DNA from: Pirellulales bacterium
GTDB lineage: Bacteria; Planctomycetota; Planctomycetia; Pirellulales; JAEUIK01
DNA: 64,000 bases
Direction: 5' to 3'
NCBI GenBank assembly: GCA_019694435.1
Contig: JAIBBZ010000001.1
Span: 397,508 to 461,507 of the forward strand
Shown here: piece after piece, positions 53,113 to 62,360 of the stretch
Layout: the number at the start of each line of letters is the position of its first letter
Position numbering within the stretch: the first letter of the stretch is position 1
Notes under the pieces: generated by a model
Database searches by the model: none
Told to the model about the DNA's origin: nothing
What the model saw: the letters and a program-made list of their open reading frames with translations, nothing else
Made by a program: the position numbers and the translations under genes

Positions 53113-54177
53113 GTGAGCGATCTCGTTTCGAGCGATTCGAGCCCATCCGACCCATTGGGCTCGCTGCCTGAGATGCTCGAGGCCGTGCCTGACCGGGAGC
53201 AAATGCTGGCCCTGGTGGCCGAGATCAAGGAATCGGCCGACAAGCTGCTCCGCGACCGCACCAGCCGCGGCGACTTGAAGATTCTCAGCCGTGCGCTGCG
53301 CGAGCTGCGTTATGCCTTCAAGGTGTTCTCGCCCTATCGCGTGCGACGCAAGGTCACGGTGTTCGGTTCGGCGCGCACACTGCCCCACGAGCCGGCCTAT
53401 CAGCAGGCGGTCGAATTCGGCCGGCGGATGGCAGCCGAAAAATGGCTCGTCGTCACCGGCGCCGCCAGCGGCATCATGGAGGCCGGGCACGTCGGCGCGG
53501 GCCGCGAGAACTCGATGGGCTTGAACATCATGCTTCCCTTCGAGCAGTCGGCCAATTCAATCATTGCCGGCGACGCGAAGCTGGTGCACATGAAATATTT
53601 CTTCACCCGCAAGCTCATGTTCGTCAAAGAATGCGACGCCGTCTGCATGCTGCCCGGCGGGTTTGGCACGCTCGACGAAGGGCTCGAAGTGCTGACCCTG
53701 TTACAGACGGGCAAACGCGACATGGTACCGACCGTGTTCCTCGACGCCGCCGGCGGCGACTTCTGGCACGATTGGGACGCGTTTGTGCGCAAACGCCTGC
53801 TCGGCGCCAAGCTGATCTCGGAGGAAGACCTGTCGCTCTACATCGTGACCGATCGGCTCGATACGGCCGTGGAGGAGATCCTCAATTTCTATCGCAATTA
53901 CCACAGCATGCGCTACGTCAACCGCCTGTTGGTGCTGCGGCTGATGCAGCCGCCGTCGCCCGCGCTGATGGAAGCGGTCCAGACGCACTTCGCCGACCTG
54001 CTCACCGAGGGCGTGTTTCAGGTCTCGGGACCGTTGCCTGGCGAAGCCGAAGAAAAAGAACTCGCGCACCTGACGCGGCTGTCGTTCCGGTTCAACCGCC
54101 GCAATCTGGGCCGGCTGCGCCAGCTGATCGACTGTCTCAACCGCGGCTCGATTACCGAGCGCGAGATGCGGGCATAA
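53113..54177 (+). CDS. LOG/TIGR00730-family protein (cytokinin riboside phosphoribohydrolase-like)
   Basis: 354 aa from the GTG at 53113; the frame is open upstream, but the promoter at 53061 makes earlier starts unlikely. The core Rossmann domain has [34 protein letters not shown] and the signature [22 protein letters not shown]; the family hydrolyses nucleoside 5'-monophosphates to base and ribose phosphate. Compared with the ~190-aa LOG proteins it has an ~85-residue N-terminal helical region and a ~100-residue C-terminal extension ending SITEREMRA, as in long bacterial members. The cellular substrate is not known. Confidence 0.87.
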   Translation: MSDLVSSDSSPSDPLGSLPEMLEAVPDREQMLALVAEIKESADKLLRDRTSRGDLKILSRALRELRYAFKVFSPYRVRRKVTVFGSARTLPHEPAYQQAVEFGRRMAAEKWLVVTGAASGIMEAGHVGAGRENSMGLNIMLPFEQSANSIIAGDAKLVHMKYFFTRKLMFVKECDAVCMLPGGFGTLDEGLEVLTLLQTGKRDMVPTVFLDAAGGDFWHDWDAFVRKRLLGAKLISEEDLSLYIVTDRLDTAVEEILNFYRNYHSMRYVNRLLVLRLMQPPSPALMEAVQTHFADLLTEGVFQVSGPLPGEAEEKELAHLTRLSFRFNRRNLGRLRQLIDCLNRGSITEREMRA

Positions 54178-54192
54178 AGTGCCGACCCGCGC

Positions 54193-55614
54193 TCAGCCAG
54201 GGGCCGCGTCGATCACCTGCCGCGCCGCGGTTTCGCCGCTGACGATGCAATGCGGCACGCCGACGCCGCGATAGGCACTGCCGGCCAGGGCCAGGCGCGG
54301 CAACGCCGCGGCGTGGGCCTCGATTTGCGCGACGCGCTCCAGATGACCGAGGTGATATTGCGGCATGGCCCGCCGCCATCGTTGCACCTCGAACAGCACC
54401 GGGTCGCCGGTAATGCCCAACAGGTCGCCGAGCTCGTCGGCCACGATGCGGCGCAACTCGTCGTCGGTCAGTTCGAGCTGCTGTGGCCGCGCCGCGCCGC
54501 CCAGGAACACGCGCAACAGTTCGTGGCCCGCCGGCGCGCGGTCCGGGTATTTCACGCTGCTGAAGCTACAAGCCAGGATCGGCCGCCGTTCGACCTCGGG
54601 CACGACGAACCCGAAGGCATCGAGCGGATGGGCAATCTGCTCGCGGCGATAGCCCACCAGCGCGATCGCGCTGTCGGCATAGGGGATCGTACCCAACAGC
54701 CGCGCCAGGAGCGCGTCGCTCGGTTCGAGCAGCCGCTGCGCCTGCCACGCCGGCACGGCCAAGATTACGCTGCGCGCCACGAGCGAACGCCGCGAACCGT
54801 CGGCCGCCGCAAGCTCCAGCTCCCAGGCCGTGCCCGAGTGTTGCAGGCGCTCGACGCGCGTCTCGCATTGCACGCAGCCCGATGGAAGCTGCGCTATGGC
54901 AGCGTCGGCCAGACTGCTCATCCCGCGGCGGGGCGTGACGAACAAGCTGTAGCGCGCCCCGCTGCCCTGCGCGGGCGGTTGGGCGCGCCGCTCGGCGCGG
55001 GCCGCACGGATCAAGCTGCCGTGGCGGGCCTCCATGTCGAGAAACCGCGGCAGCGTCGCCTGCAAACTGAGCTGTTCGGCGTCGGCCGTGTAGATCCCGC
55101 CGACCAACGGCTGGACCAGTCGCTCAAAGGTCTCGCGCCCGAGCCGGCGGCGCACAAACGACGCCAGGCTCTCGTCGTCCTGCGTCTTGCGCGCCGGAAT
55201 CAAAAATTCACACGCCAGGCGCAGCTTGCCCGCCAGGCTCAAGATGGGCGTGCGCAAGATTGGCCCCAGCTTGGCCGGCGCCATCAGCAGGAAGCCCTCG
55301 GGCACTTCGTGGAGCCGGCCGGCATGGACGACATACGTGCTGCGATGTGCCTCGTTGGTGCGGACCAGCTCATCCGTCAGGCCCAACCGTCGACACAGCT
55401 CGACCCCGCCGGGCACGTTGGTGATGAAATTGTCCGCGCTGCGTTCCAGGCACCAGCCGTCGCGAAACTCGGTTTGCAACACGCCGCCTGCGCGCGCCGA
55501 GGCTTCGAGCACGACCACCTGGGCGTCGGGTTGCAGCGCGCGTGCCTCGAGCGCCGCCGCCAGGCCGGTGATGCCTGCGCCGATCACGGCGACGTCGACC
55601 GCGGGTTCCGCCAT
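54193..55614 (-). CDS. hemY: Protoporphyrinogen oxidase (oxygen-dependent type)
   Basis: Oxidises protoporphyrinogen IX (or coproporphyrinogen III) to the porphyrin late in haem synthesis. 473 aa from MAEPAVDVAVIG at 55614. FAD-binding VAVIGAGITGLAAALEA, VVLEASARAGGVLQTEF, the GGIYTADAEQLSLQATLPRFLDME region typical of HemY/PPOX, RYSLFVTPRRGMSSLADA, and the closing FAD motif LALAGSAYRGVGVPHCIVSGE. No membrane helix; membrane association is via the substrate-binding domain. It follows the acyltransferase gene by 7 bp on the same strand. Confidence 0.93.
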   Translation of the reverse strand: MAEPAVDVAVIGAGITGLAAALEARALQPDAQVVVLEASARAGGVLQTEFRDGWCLERSADNFITNVPGGVELCRRLGLTDELVRTNEAHRSTYVVHAGRLHEVPEGFLLMAPAKLGPILRTPILSLAGKLRLACEFLIPARKTQDDESLASFVRRRLGRETFERLVQPLVGGIYTADAEQLSLQATLPRFLDMEARHGSLIRAARAERRAQPPAQGSGARYSLFVTPRRGMSSLADAAIAQLPSGCVQCETRVERLQHSGTAWELELAAADGSRRSLVARSVILAVPAWQAQRLLEPSDALLARLLGTIPYADSAIALVGYRREQIAHPLDAFGFVVPEVERRPILACSFSSVKYPDRAPAGHELLRVFLGGAARPQQLELTDDELRRIVADELGDLLGITGDPVLFEVQRWRRAMPQYHLGHLERVAQIEAHAAALPRLALAGSAYRGVGVPHCIVSGETAARQVIDAAPG

Positions 55615-55621
55615 GCAGCAC

Positions 55622-56863
55622 CTAAAGGATTCGCCGCGCGTAGGGAATGCGCAGAATGAACCAATGCGCGACGCCATAGCACAAGACGACGCTCAGCAGG
55701 CTGCCCACGGCATACTTGGTAAAGGCCGATGCGTTCCAACTGTCCATGGCGAACTGCAGGCCCACGACCATCGGCGGATGAAACACGTGCACCGCGTAGG
55801 CGCTCGCCGCCATGGCCACGGTCAGCGGCAGCCGCACTTGGAGATGCTCGCGGAACACGACGATCAGCCCGACGGCGGCGCTCGTGCACCACAGCGATTC
55901 CCACATCGACTTGCAAAAGTTGGGCAGCGTGAACCCGGCGTGGTGGGCCGTGAGGCTCAAGAAGTAGGGCTCGAACCAAGGCAGCACGGCGACAAACACG
56001 TTGAACGCCGCCAGCGCCACGGCCACGGCGAACCACACGTAGCCGGTGCGCGCCGGGAGCCGGTAGAGCCATTGATAGCGGTAGGCCGCCAGGCCGACGA
56101 AGAAGAACGGCAGCCACTGCGGCAGATGCGACATGTCGATCTGCAAAAAGCCCAAGACCGTCGTGACGTCGTTGTACGACCAGAAGATCCGCACCGCGAA
56201 GGTGATCAGGCCGATCAGGATGCCATACCCCAGGATCGCCAGATGCCCCGGCAGCGGTCCGTGCTCGGCCCGCGTCGTCCCCGGCGCAAACCACCAGCGC
56301 CACAGGCCGTAGCAGACCGAGTAGAACAGCAGGTGCTCGATGTACCACAAGTGGCCCAAGTTGCGGTCGGGCCAGCCGGGGCCGTTCCAGTTCGGCGGCC
56401 GCTCACCCCAACCCATCCAGGCCTGGGCATAGTAGTCCCAGAACGAGGCGTAGCCCCGATAGCCCCAATGCATGTGGAACGCGTAGTACTGCAGCAGCGG
56501 CAACATCACCATGCCGCCCAACAGCAGCGGAATGCCCAGGCGGATGAATTTCTCGACAGTGTACGAGCGCATTCCCCGGCGGTCGAACGACGTCGGCAAC
56601 AAATAGCCGGAAAACGTCAGCAACACGGCCATCGTGAAGCTGGGGTTGAGCATCATCAGCCGCGACGTGGCTTTGCTCGTGGGCTGCGACTCGGGCAGCA
56701 TGTAATACCACCAGCCGCGGCTGCCGTAGGGGTTTCCCATGTGATGCGTGAGCACCACGATGATGATGAACACCCGCAGGTTGTCGACGAACCACAGCCG
56801 CGGCGGCTGAGCCGGGGCCTCGGGCACAGGGGGCGAAGGTTCGAGCGTCGACGTCGTAGCCAT
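55622..56863 (-). CDS. Integral membrane acyltransferase (acyltransferase-3 family)
   Basis: 413 aa from MATTSTLEPSPP at 56863, with ten to eleven membrane segments. Opening RLWFVDNLRVFIIIVVLTHH matches the first helix of acyltransferase-3 proteins; FSGYLLP and the FIRLGIPLLLGG helix follow, then GHLWYIEHLLFYSVCY. The family transfers acetyl or other acyl groups to glycans or lipids across the inner membrane. The substrate cannot be inferred; the neighbour hemY is unrelated in function although the genes are 7 bp apart. Confidence 0.9.
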   Translation of the reverse strand: MATTSTLEPSPPVPEAPAQPPRLWFVDNLRVFIIIVVLTHHMGNPYGSRGWWYYMLPESQPTSKATSRLMMLNPSFTMAVLLTFSGYLLPTSFDRRGMRSYTVEKFIRLGIPLLLGGMVMLPLLQYYAFHMHWGYRGYASFWDYYAQAWMGWGERPPNWNGPGWPDRNLGHLWYIEHLLFYSVCYGLWRWWFAPGTTRAEHGPLPGHLAILGYGILIGLITFAVRIFWSYNDVTTVLGFLQIDMSHLPQWLPFFFVGLAAYRYQWLYRLPARTGYVWFAVAVALAAFNVFVAVLPWFEPYFLSLTAHHAGFTLPNFCKSMWESLWCTSAAVGLIVVFREHLQVRLPLTVAMAASAYAVHVFHPPMVVGLQFAMDSWNASAFTKYAVGSLLSVVLCYGVAHWFILRIPYARRIL

Positions 56864-56963
56864 GAATGCTGGGCGAAACGGTTCAGGCGAACAAACCGCT
56901 CGCCGGGGCAATTCTGGAAGCAGGATGGCACCTAGCGTAGTCGAGCCGCACCGCTGGGCACAG

Positions 56964-58982
56964 CTAACTCGCGCTGGCCGCGACCAGCGGATGGCGCCAC
57001 CGTTGCACGAACCACGCCAGCAGGCCCGTCAGCATGCCCAGGCCGACCAGGCCCGCCACTGCGGCCAGCGCCACGCGGGCCGGCGACGGTCGGCTGTTGA
57101 TCACCATCGCCGGTTTGCCGATGCCGGCCGCGAGATCCTGATCGGCCGGCGCGATGGCCATGCCCCCGATCATCATTTCTTCCCAAGTCTGATCGCCCCA
57201 GCGCACCGTCTGGCCGGGATCGGGATTGGCCAGGTTCTCGGCCGAGTTGTCGAACGTCGCCGTGCAAAAGACCTTCGTGCCGGCCGGTACGCGCTTGGGC
57301 TCGCGCATCTGGTAGTCGGTCTGCCAGTTGAAATCGAACCGCGGGATGTCGAGCAGAATTTCCCGCGCGCCGTCCGGATATTGCGCCTCGAAACGGAACG
57401 TCTTGCCGCGCAGATGCATGTGCGGGCTCAGGGCATAGAGCAGCGAATCCTCGTCGAACACGTAGCTCGCCTCGACCGGATAGTCGGCCTCCTGCGGCGG
57501 GATCGTGAACTGGGTGTTGGCCACCATCACGACCGACAACTGTTTCTTGACCTGGGCCGGATCGGCGAAGGTGAGCGCGATCGAGCTGCGGTCGGGCTGC
57601 GCGGTGCCGTTCGACGTGTAGTGCATCTCAAAGACGAACTGCGATCCGGCCGGCACGTATAGCGCTTGCCCCTTCCACGACACGTCTTCCACCGGGCGCT
57701 TGCCGGGCGCATAGCCGGCCACGACGTTGATTCGATCGTTCAGTTCGAGCTTCCAGGTCATCAGCCCCGGAGGCTTGAAATAGACCGTCACGTGATGCAC
57801 GACGGCCGGGTTGCCCGGGCGGGCCTCGGCGGCCTGGATCCACTTGTCCTCGGTGAAGTGCGGATCGGCCACGAACCATTGGTATTCGACGGCGCCCTCG
57901 GCCGGAACGGTAAACGGCCGATCGCTCATGTAGACCACCTGGTCCGGATTGGGAATCTGCCAGCCCTCGACGAATTTGCGCGGCGGCGGCAGTTCGGCAG
58001 GGTCGCCCTCGGGCGCGCCCTGGTCGACCCAGGCGCGGACGAGCTCCAATTCCTCGTCCGACAACCGCGCCTCGCCGATCCAATCGCCATACTCGGGACT
58101 CGCGTGCCAGGGCGGCATCCGGCGCTGCTCGACCACCTCGCCGATCATCTCGCTCCAGCCGGCGACGTCGTCGTAAGTCAACAGCGGAAACGGCCCGATC
58201 TGCCCCGGCCGATGACACTCCTGGCAGCGTTGCTGGAACAGCCGGGAGATTTGCCGGGACCAGGTCACGGTCGGCGCCGCGCTCACCGGGCGCACCCGGC
58301 CGATCCGGCAGCCCGGCGCCTGGGTCACCGGGACCACGACTTCGCGCCCCGCGAGCAAGGCATCGAGCGCCGCGCGCAGCTCTTGGCTGGCCGCGTGGTC
58401 GCGCTGCGTGCCGACGCCGTAGCGGTCGTCGATCCGGCCCCGGTAGCGAATCTTGCGCTCGCGGTCGAGCACGAACACCTCGGGCGTGCGCTCGGCGGCA
58501 AACAGGTCGGCGACCGCGTTGCCGCCGTCGCGCAGAAAGGGAATCGTCAGGTCGTAGACCCGCGCGTAGTGCAGCATTTCCACCAGCGAATCCTGGCGAT
58601 TCGAATCGACGGCCAGGAACGCGACCCGCCGCTTGCCATACTCGCCGGCCATCCGCGACAAGAGCGGCGCGTAGAGCCGGGCCATGGGGCATTCAGTGCC
58701 CAGGAAGACCACGACCACGACGTCATGGCCCGCCGTCAAGTCGCTCAGCTTGCGCTGCGCCCCGCGGGCATCGGGCAATTGAAAATCGTCGACCACCCGG
58801 CCGATGCCGGCGGATTGAGGGTCGGGCACCGCGGCCAGCGCCGGCCGCGCAGCGAGAAACAGCAGCGCCAGCGCAACAACGACCCGACATCGATCGATCG
58901 AACACAGACGAGCGAGCAAGCTTGATCCCGGCCGACCGAGACGGCCCCCCCGGGGCGTAGCGGTGCTTGAATGCAGGTTCAA
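56964..58982 (-). CDS. Redoxin - cytochrome c - copper monooxygenase-like (PHM) fusion
   Basis: 672 aa, exported. Signal segment at ~33-50 after a basic N terminus. Residues ~60-215: thioredoxin-like AhpC/TSA domain with one catalytic Cys (TECPMARLY, Cys98). Residues ~235-330: one haem c site, CQECH (253-257). Residues ~340-625: a PHM-type domain with His396-His397 (VVHHVTVYF), His454 (EMHYTSNG), His521/His523 (SPHMHLRG) and an EEMM Met near 603, the full set equivalent to PHM copper ligands. A C-terminal helix (VALAAVAGLVGLGMLTGLLAWFV) anchors it. Probably a periplasmic or outer-face oxidoreductase; substrate unknown. Confidence 0.87.
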   Translation of the reverse strand: MNLHSSTATPRGGRLGRPGSSLLARLCSIDRCRVVVALALLFLAARPALAAVPDPQSAGIGRVVDDFQLPDARGAQRKLSDLTAGHDVVVVVFLGTECPMARLYAPLLSRMAGEYGKRRVAFLAVDSNRQDSLVEMLHYARVYDLTIPFLRDGGNAVADLFAAERTPEVFVLDRERKIRYRGRIDDRYGVGTQRDHAASQELRAALDALLAGREVVVPVTQAPGCRIGRVRPVSAAPTVTWSRQISRLFQQRCQECHRPGQIGPFPLLTYDDVAGWSEMIGEVVEQRRMPPWHASPEYGDWIGEARLSDEELELVRAWVDQGAPEGDPAELPPPRKFVEGWQIPNPDQVVYMSDRPFTVPAEGAVEYQWFVADPHFTEDKWIQAAEARPGNPAVVHHVTVYFKPPGLMTWKLELNDRINVVAGYAPGKRPVEDVSWKGQALYVPAGSQFVFEMHYTSNGTAQPDRSSIALTFADPAQVKKQLSVVMVANTQFTIPPQEADYPVEASYVFDEDSLLYALSPHMHLRGKTFRFEAQYPDGAREILLDIPRFDFNWQTDYQMREPKRVPAGTKVFCTATFDNSAENLANPDPGQTVRWGDQTWEEMMIGGMAIAPADQDLAAGIGKPAMVINSRPSPARVALAAVAGLVGLGMLTGLLAWFVQRWRHPLVAASAS

Positions 58983-59046
58983 TCGAGTCTAACAGCCCCC
59001 CCGGGACCGGTCCAACGCAGCGGCGATTTGCCGCTTGGGGGTGCAA

Positions 59047-60132
59047 TTATCGGTCCATCACCCCCTGGGGCAGGCGGATCAGCTCGCCGCCGTTGTCGTT
59101 GTAAAAGCTCAGTTCGGCGGCCCCGTCGGTACGAATCGCCAGGACGCTGCGCGATCGCTGCTGATTGACCAGCGCCAGCATGGGGCGGTTGTCTTTCTCC
59201 AGCTTGATCGCAAACCGCGCCAGTTCGTCTTTGCCCATCAGGGCCAGCATCGGCTGGAAGTCGTCGTTCAGGCCCAGCAGCATCCGGTCGCCGCCTTGCG
59301 GATCGTAGAAGACGAGCATTGGCTGGCCGTCGCGGCGGACAAACATCGACGCGCAATGTCGCCCCTCGGGATCGCGCAACACCAGTTGCTCGGTGTTGAT
59401 CTCGCTGGTCTGCACGTTGCGCAGCCCGGCCACGACCATCGGCAGCGTGGTGATCGCCACGAGGCCCACGACCTGCGCCGCGTAGTTCCACCGCTCTAAT
59501 TGCAGGAGCCGCAACTTGAGCAATTGATACTCCGGCGACACCGGCCCGGTGGGATGCGGCCAGCGGTTGCGCAGCGCGGCTTCGCGCCGTCGTGCCAAGC
59601 TCCAGGCGGCCACGATCACCCAGGGCACCATCAAGAACAGCTCGAGGATCAGGGCCTCGACGTTGTGCCAGGAGAAGAATTGATCGAAGAACTCGCCGAC
59701 CGAGGCCACCGAGCCGCCGTGACGGATGCCCGCAAAAAGCGTCACCGGCGAGCGGACCTGCTCGGATGACAACGGCCAGAACCAGGGCGAACCCCCCTCC
59801 TCGTGGACCGGTCCGCAGAGCACGTCGATGAGCAGATGCGAGCCGTACAGCGCCGCCGCCGCGGCAAAGGCGCGGGGAAACGACCGCGCCGGCCGCGCGA
59901 GCGCCAGTCCCGCGACGAGGGCGAAGCCCGCCAGCGCCACGAACGAATGGCTGGCGTGGTGGTGATAGAAGTTGATCCGGCCGGCCAGCAGGCCGAACAG
60001 GATATCGAAATCGGGCGCATTGGCCGCGAAGACCGAGAAGGCCAGCCAAGCGGCGCGGTGCCTCAGCAACCGCGGCTGCATCACGCTCCCCACCGCCAAC
60101 CCGGCCAGACTATGTGCCAAAGGAGAAGCCAC
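59047..60132 (-). CDS. YdjM-like membrane metal-dependent hydrolase with C-terminal repeat domain
   Basis: 361 aa. Residues ~1-190 are the DUF457/YdjM-type membrane domain: MASPLAHSLAGLAVG, ANAPDFDILFGLLAG, NFYHHHASHSFVALAG and GSHLLIDVLCGP, in which His/Asp residues form a metal site as in phospholipase C-like relatives. Residues ~230-360 are not part of that family: after the helix at ~210-235 comes a beta-rich region repeating a (Q/R)PMLxL pattern (DGQPMLVFYDPQ, DFQPMLALMGKD, DNRPMLALVNQQ) about 30 residues apart. Function of the fusion unknown. Confidence 0.82.
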   Translation of the reverse strand: MASPLAHSLAGLAVGSVMQPRLLRHRAAWLAFSVFAANAPDFDILFGLLAGRINFYHHHASHSFVALAGFALVAGLALARPARSFPRAFAAAAALYGSHLLIDVLCGPVHEEGGSPWFWPLSSEQVRSPVTLFAGIRHGGSVASVGEFFDQFFSWHNVEALILELFLMVPWVIVAAWSLARRREAALRNRWPHPTGPVSPEYQLLKLRLLQLERWNYAAQVVGLVAITTLPMVVAGLRNVQTSEINTEQLVLRDPEGRHCASMFVRRDGQPMLVFYDPQGGDRMLLGLNDDFQPMLALMGKDELARFAIKLEKDNRPMLALVNQQRSRSVLAIRTDGAAELSFYNDNGGELIRLPQGVMDR

Positions 60133-60254
60133 GAATCACCTGCAGGTCGAGGAACGGATTAAAGAACCCTGCCTGCGCAGCGCACCCGAACGGGAAGCAA
60201 CGCGCGCATGCGGAAATGAGGTTAGAACACGCGGCGCAGGTCGTCGATGGGCAC

Positions 60255-62330
60255 TCAGGGGGGCGTCGAACTGCCCGCCGCCTCACGAAACGCACCCAGG
60301 TTGTTGGCAATCTGGGCCCGCAGGGTGGGCGGGACGTTGGGGAGCGCCAGGGCCTGCTCGGCCGTGCGGATCGCGTCGGCGGTCTGCCCTGCGGCGTGAT
60401 AGGCGGCGGCCAGCACTGCCAGGAGTTGGGCCGAACCGTAGTGCGTCTGCTCGCACAGCGATTTGACCAAGGCCACGGCGGCCGCTGGGTCGCGCACCCG
60501 CGGGTCGCGGCTCGAGATCAGCAGGTTCGCCAGGTTGTTCGTGGCCGCCGGGTCGAAAGGAGTGATCGTCAGTGCCTCACGATAGGCCGCGGCCGCGTCG
60601 GCGTCTTGGCCCCCGGCAACCAGCGCCAGGCCCAGGTAGGTCCACGCCGCCGCATCGCGAGGCTCGAGCTCCAGCGCCCGCCGCAGCGCGGAGGCGGCCG
60701 CCTGCGCATCGCCGCGCTGCAGCCCGACGATCCCCTCGGCGAGCGCCAGATTGTGCTGCGCCGGCCGATCGCGCGGATCGAGCTGCAGCGCCCGGCGAAA
60801 ATCGGCTGCCGCCGCTTCGGCTTGCCCCAGGGCCAAGAGCACCGCGCCGCGCCCGTTGAAGCCGTAGCCGATCGTTTGCACGCCGGCCAAGGCGGCGTTG
60901 TACTCGCCCAGCGCCTCGCCATAGCGCCCCAGTCGATACAAGGCCAGGCCCCGCGCCAGGCGCGGACGCGGCTGCCGCGGCGCCAGCGCGACGGCCCGAT
61001 CGAGATGTGCGAGGCCCTCCTCGAGTTGGCCGCGGTCGACCAACGCCTCGCCGACCAGGTGTTGGGCCAGGTAATTGCGCTCGTCGATCTCGAGGGCATG
61101 CTGAAACAGCGAATAGGTGTCGTGCCAGTAGCCTGCTTGCCGAAACGTCAGCCCGGCCAGCAGCAGCACGACCAGCAGCGAGGCCACGCCCAGCGGCGCG
61201 CGGAAGCGCGACGCCGCCCAGGCGTGCGACTCACAAGCCAAGGCCAGGAACAGCCCCAGCTCGGGCCCATACAAGTAGCGATCGGCCAGGGCCTGATTGC
61301 CCACCTGTACCAGCCCGATGACCGGCACGAGCATGCCGAGAAACCACAGCCAGCCCAGCAGCAGTTGCGGCCTTGAGCGGCGCGCGCCGACGGCGACCAC
61401 GGTCAGCCCGACGATCACAACCAACGACACACCCAGCGCCGCCGGGCGAAACGCGCTGCCCGGGTGCGGATAGAACACCGACAAGTGGACCGGCGCGATG
61501 AGTTTGCCCAGGTAGGCCGCGTAGCTGATCGCGGCGTTTTGCAGCCGGGCCGCCAGCGGTACGCTGTCGAGGCCCGCTTGCCGATGCCCCTGGGCCGCGA
61601 GCACGGCATAGCTGGCTGCCGCGCTGAGCGCCAACAGCGGCAATTTTTCGAGCAACAACCGGAACTGCGTCGCTCGATCGCCCGACCACCGGCCCAGCGG
61701 CCAGACGTCCAGCAGCAGCAACACGCACGGCAGCGTGACCAGCATCGGCTTGGCCATCAGCCCCAGCGCCAGGCACACGAAAACAACGCTGTAGCGGAGC
61801 CCGCTCGGCCGGCGGGCATAGGCGATCCACGCGCCGACGGTCGCCAGCAGGAAGAAATGGCTGACGACGTTCTTGCGCTCGGCCAGCCACGCCACGCTTT
61901 CGACGTTCACCGGATGCACGGCCACGAGCGCCGCCACGACGAGCCCCGCCGTGCGGCTGGAAAACAGCGTGCCAAAGACGAAGCACGCCAACACGACCGA
62001 GGCGACGTGCCACGCGAGGCTGACCGCGTGGTGCGATTCGGCCCGATCGCCGAACCACTGCCAATCGGCCGCGTGGGTCAGCGTAGTCACGGGATGCCAG
62101 TTGTAGGCGTGCACCTCGACCAGCGCGCGGCGCAGCGTGCTGCCAGACAGGCCGCCCTGGACCAGGTCGCTGCGCGTGATGTAGTCCTGGTCGTCGTAGT
62201 CGAGAAACTCGGCGCGCGTGACCGGCCAATAGGCCGCGACCGTCAATAGCACGAGCCCCGCGAGCACCGCCAGCCAGCGCCCTCGTAGCGGCCAGGCAAT
62301 CGAATCCAAGGCAGCAGGCTGCGGGTTCAT
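60255..62330 (-). CDS. Multi-pass membrane protein with C-terminal TPRs (TMTC/DUF1736-like)
   Basis: 691 aa. About eleven membrane helices occupy residues 20-395. The first loop carries DYDDQDYITRSDLVQGG. The conserved membrane motif is HPVNVESVAWLAERKNVV, with a His/Glu pair typical of this bacterial family. Roughly seven TPR-like repeats follow from ~415 to 690 (for example LAHLDRAVALAPRQPRPRLARGLALYRLGRYGEALGEYN). Homologous in layout and motifs to the protein at 20965-22644. Relation to GT-C glycosyltransferases is established knowledge for the eukaryotic TMTC proteins; here it is inference. Confidence 0.82.
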   Translation of the reverse strand: MNPQPAALDSIAWPLRGRWLAVLAGLVLLTVAAYWPVTRAEFLDYDDQDYITRSDLVQGGLSGSTLRRALVEVHAYNWHPVTTLTHAADWQWFGDRAESHHAVSLAWHVASVVLACFVFGTLFSSRTAGLVVAALVAVHPVNVESVAWLAERKNVVSHFFLLATVGAWIAYARRPSGLRYSVVFVCLALGLMAKPMLVTLPCVLLLLDVWPLGRWSGDRATQFRLLLEKLPLLALSAAASYAVLAAQGHRQAGLDSVPLAARLQNAAISYAAYLGKLIAPVHLSVFYPHPGSAFRPAALGVSLVVIVGLTVVAVGARRSRPQLLLGWLWFLGMLVPVIGLVQVGNQALADRYLYGPELGLFLALACESHAWAASRFRAPLGVASLLVVLLLAGLTFRQAGYWHDTYSLFQHALEIDERNYLAQHLVGEALVDRGQLEEGLAHLDRAVALAPRQPRPRLARGLALYRLGRYGEALGEYNAALAGVQTIGYGFNGRGAVLLALGQAEAAAADFRRALQLDPRDRPAQHNLALAEGIVGLQRGDAQAAASALRRALELEPRDAAAWTYLGLALVAGGQDADAAAAYREALTITPFDPAATNNLANLLISSRDPRVRDPAAAVALVKSLCEQTHYGSAQLLAVLAAAYHAAGQTADAIRTAEQALALPNVPPTLRAQIANNLGAFREAAGSSTPP

Positions 62331-62360
62331 GGCCGACTCGCCGGTGAAGCTGCCGCGACT

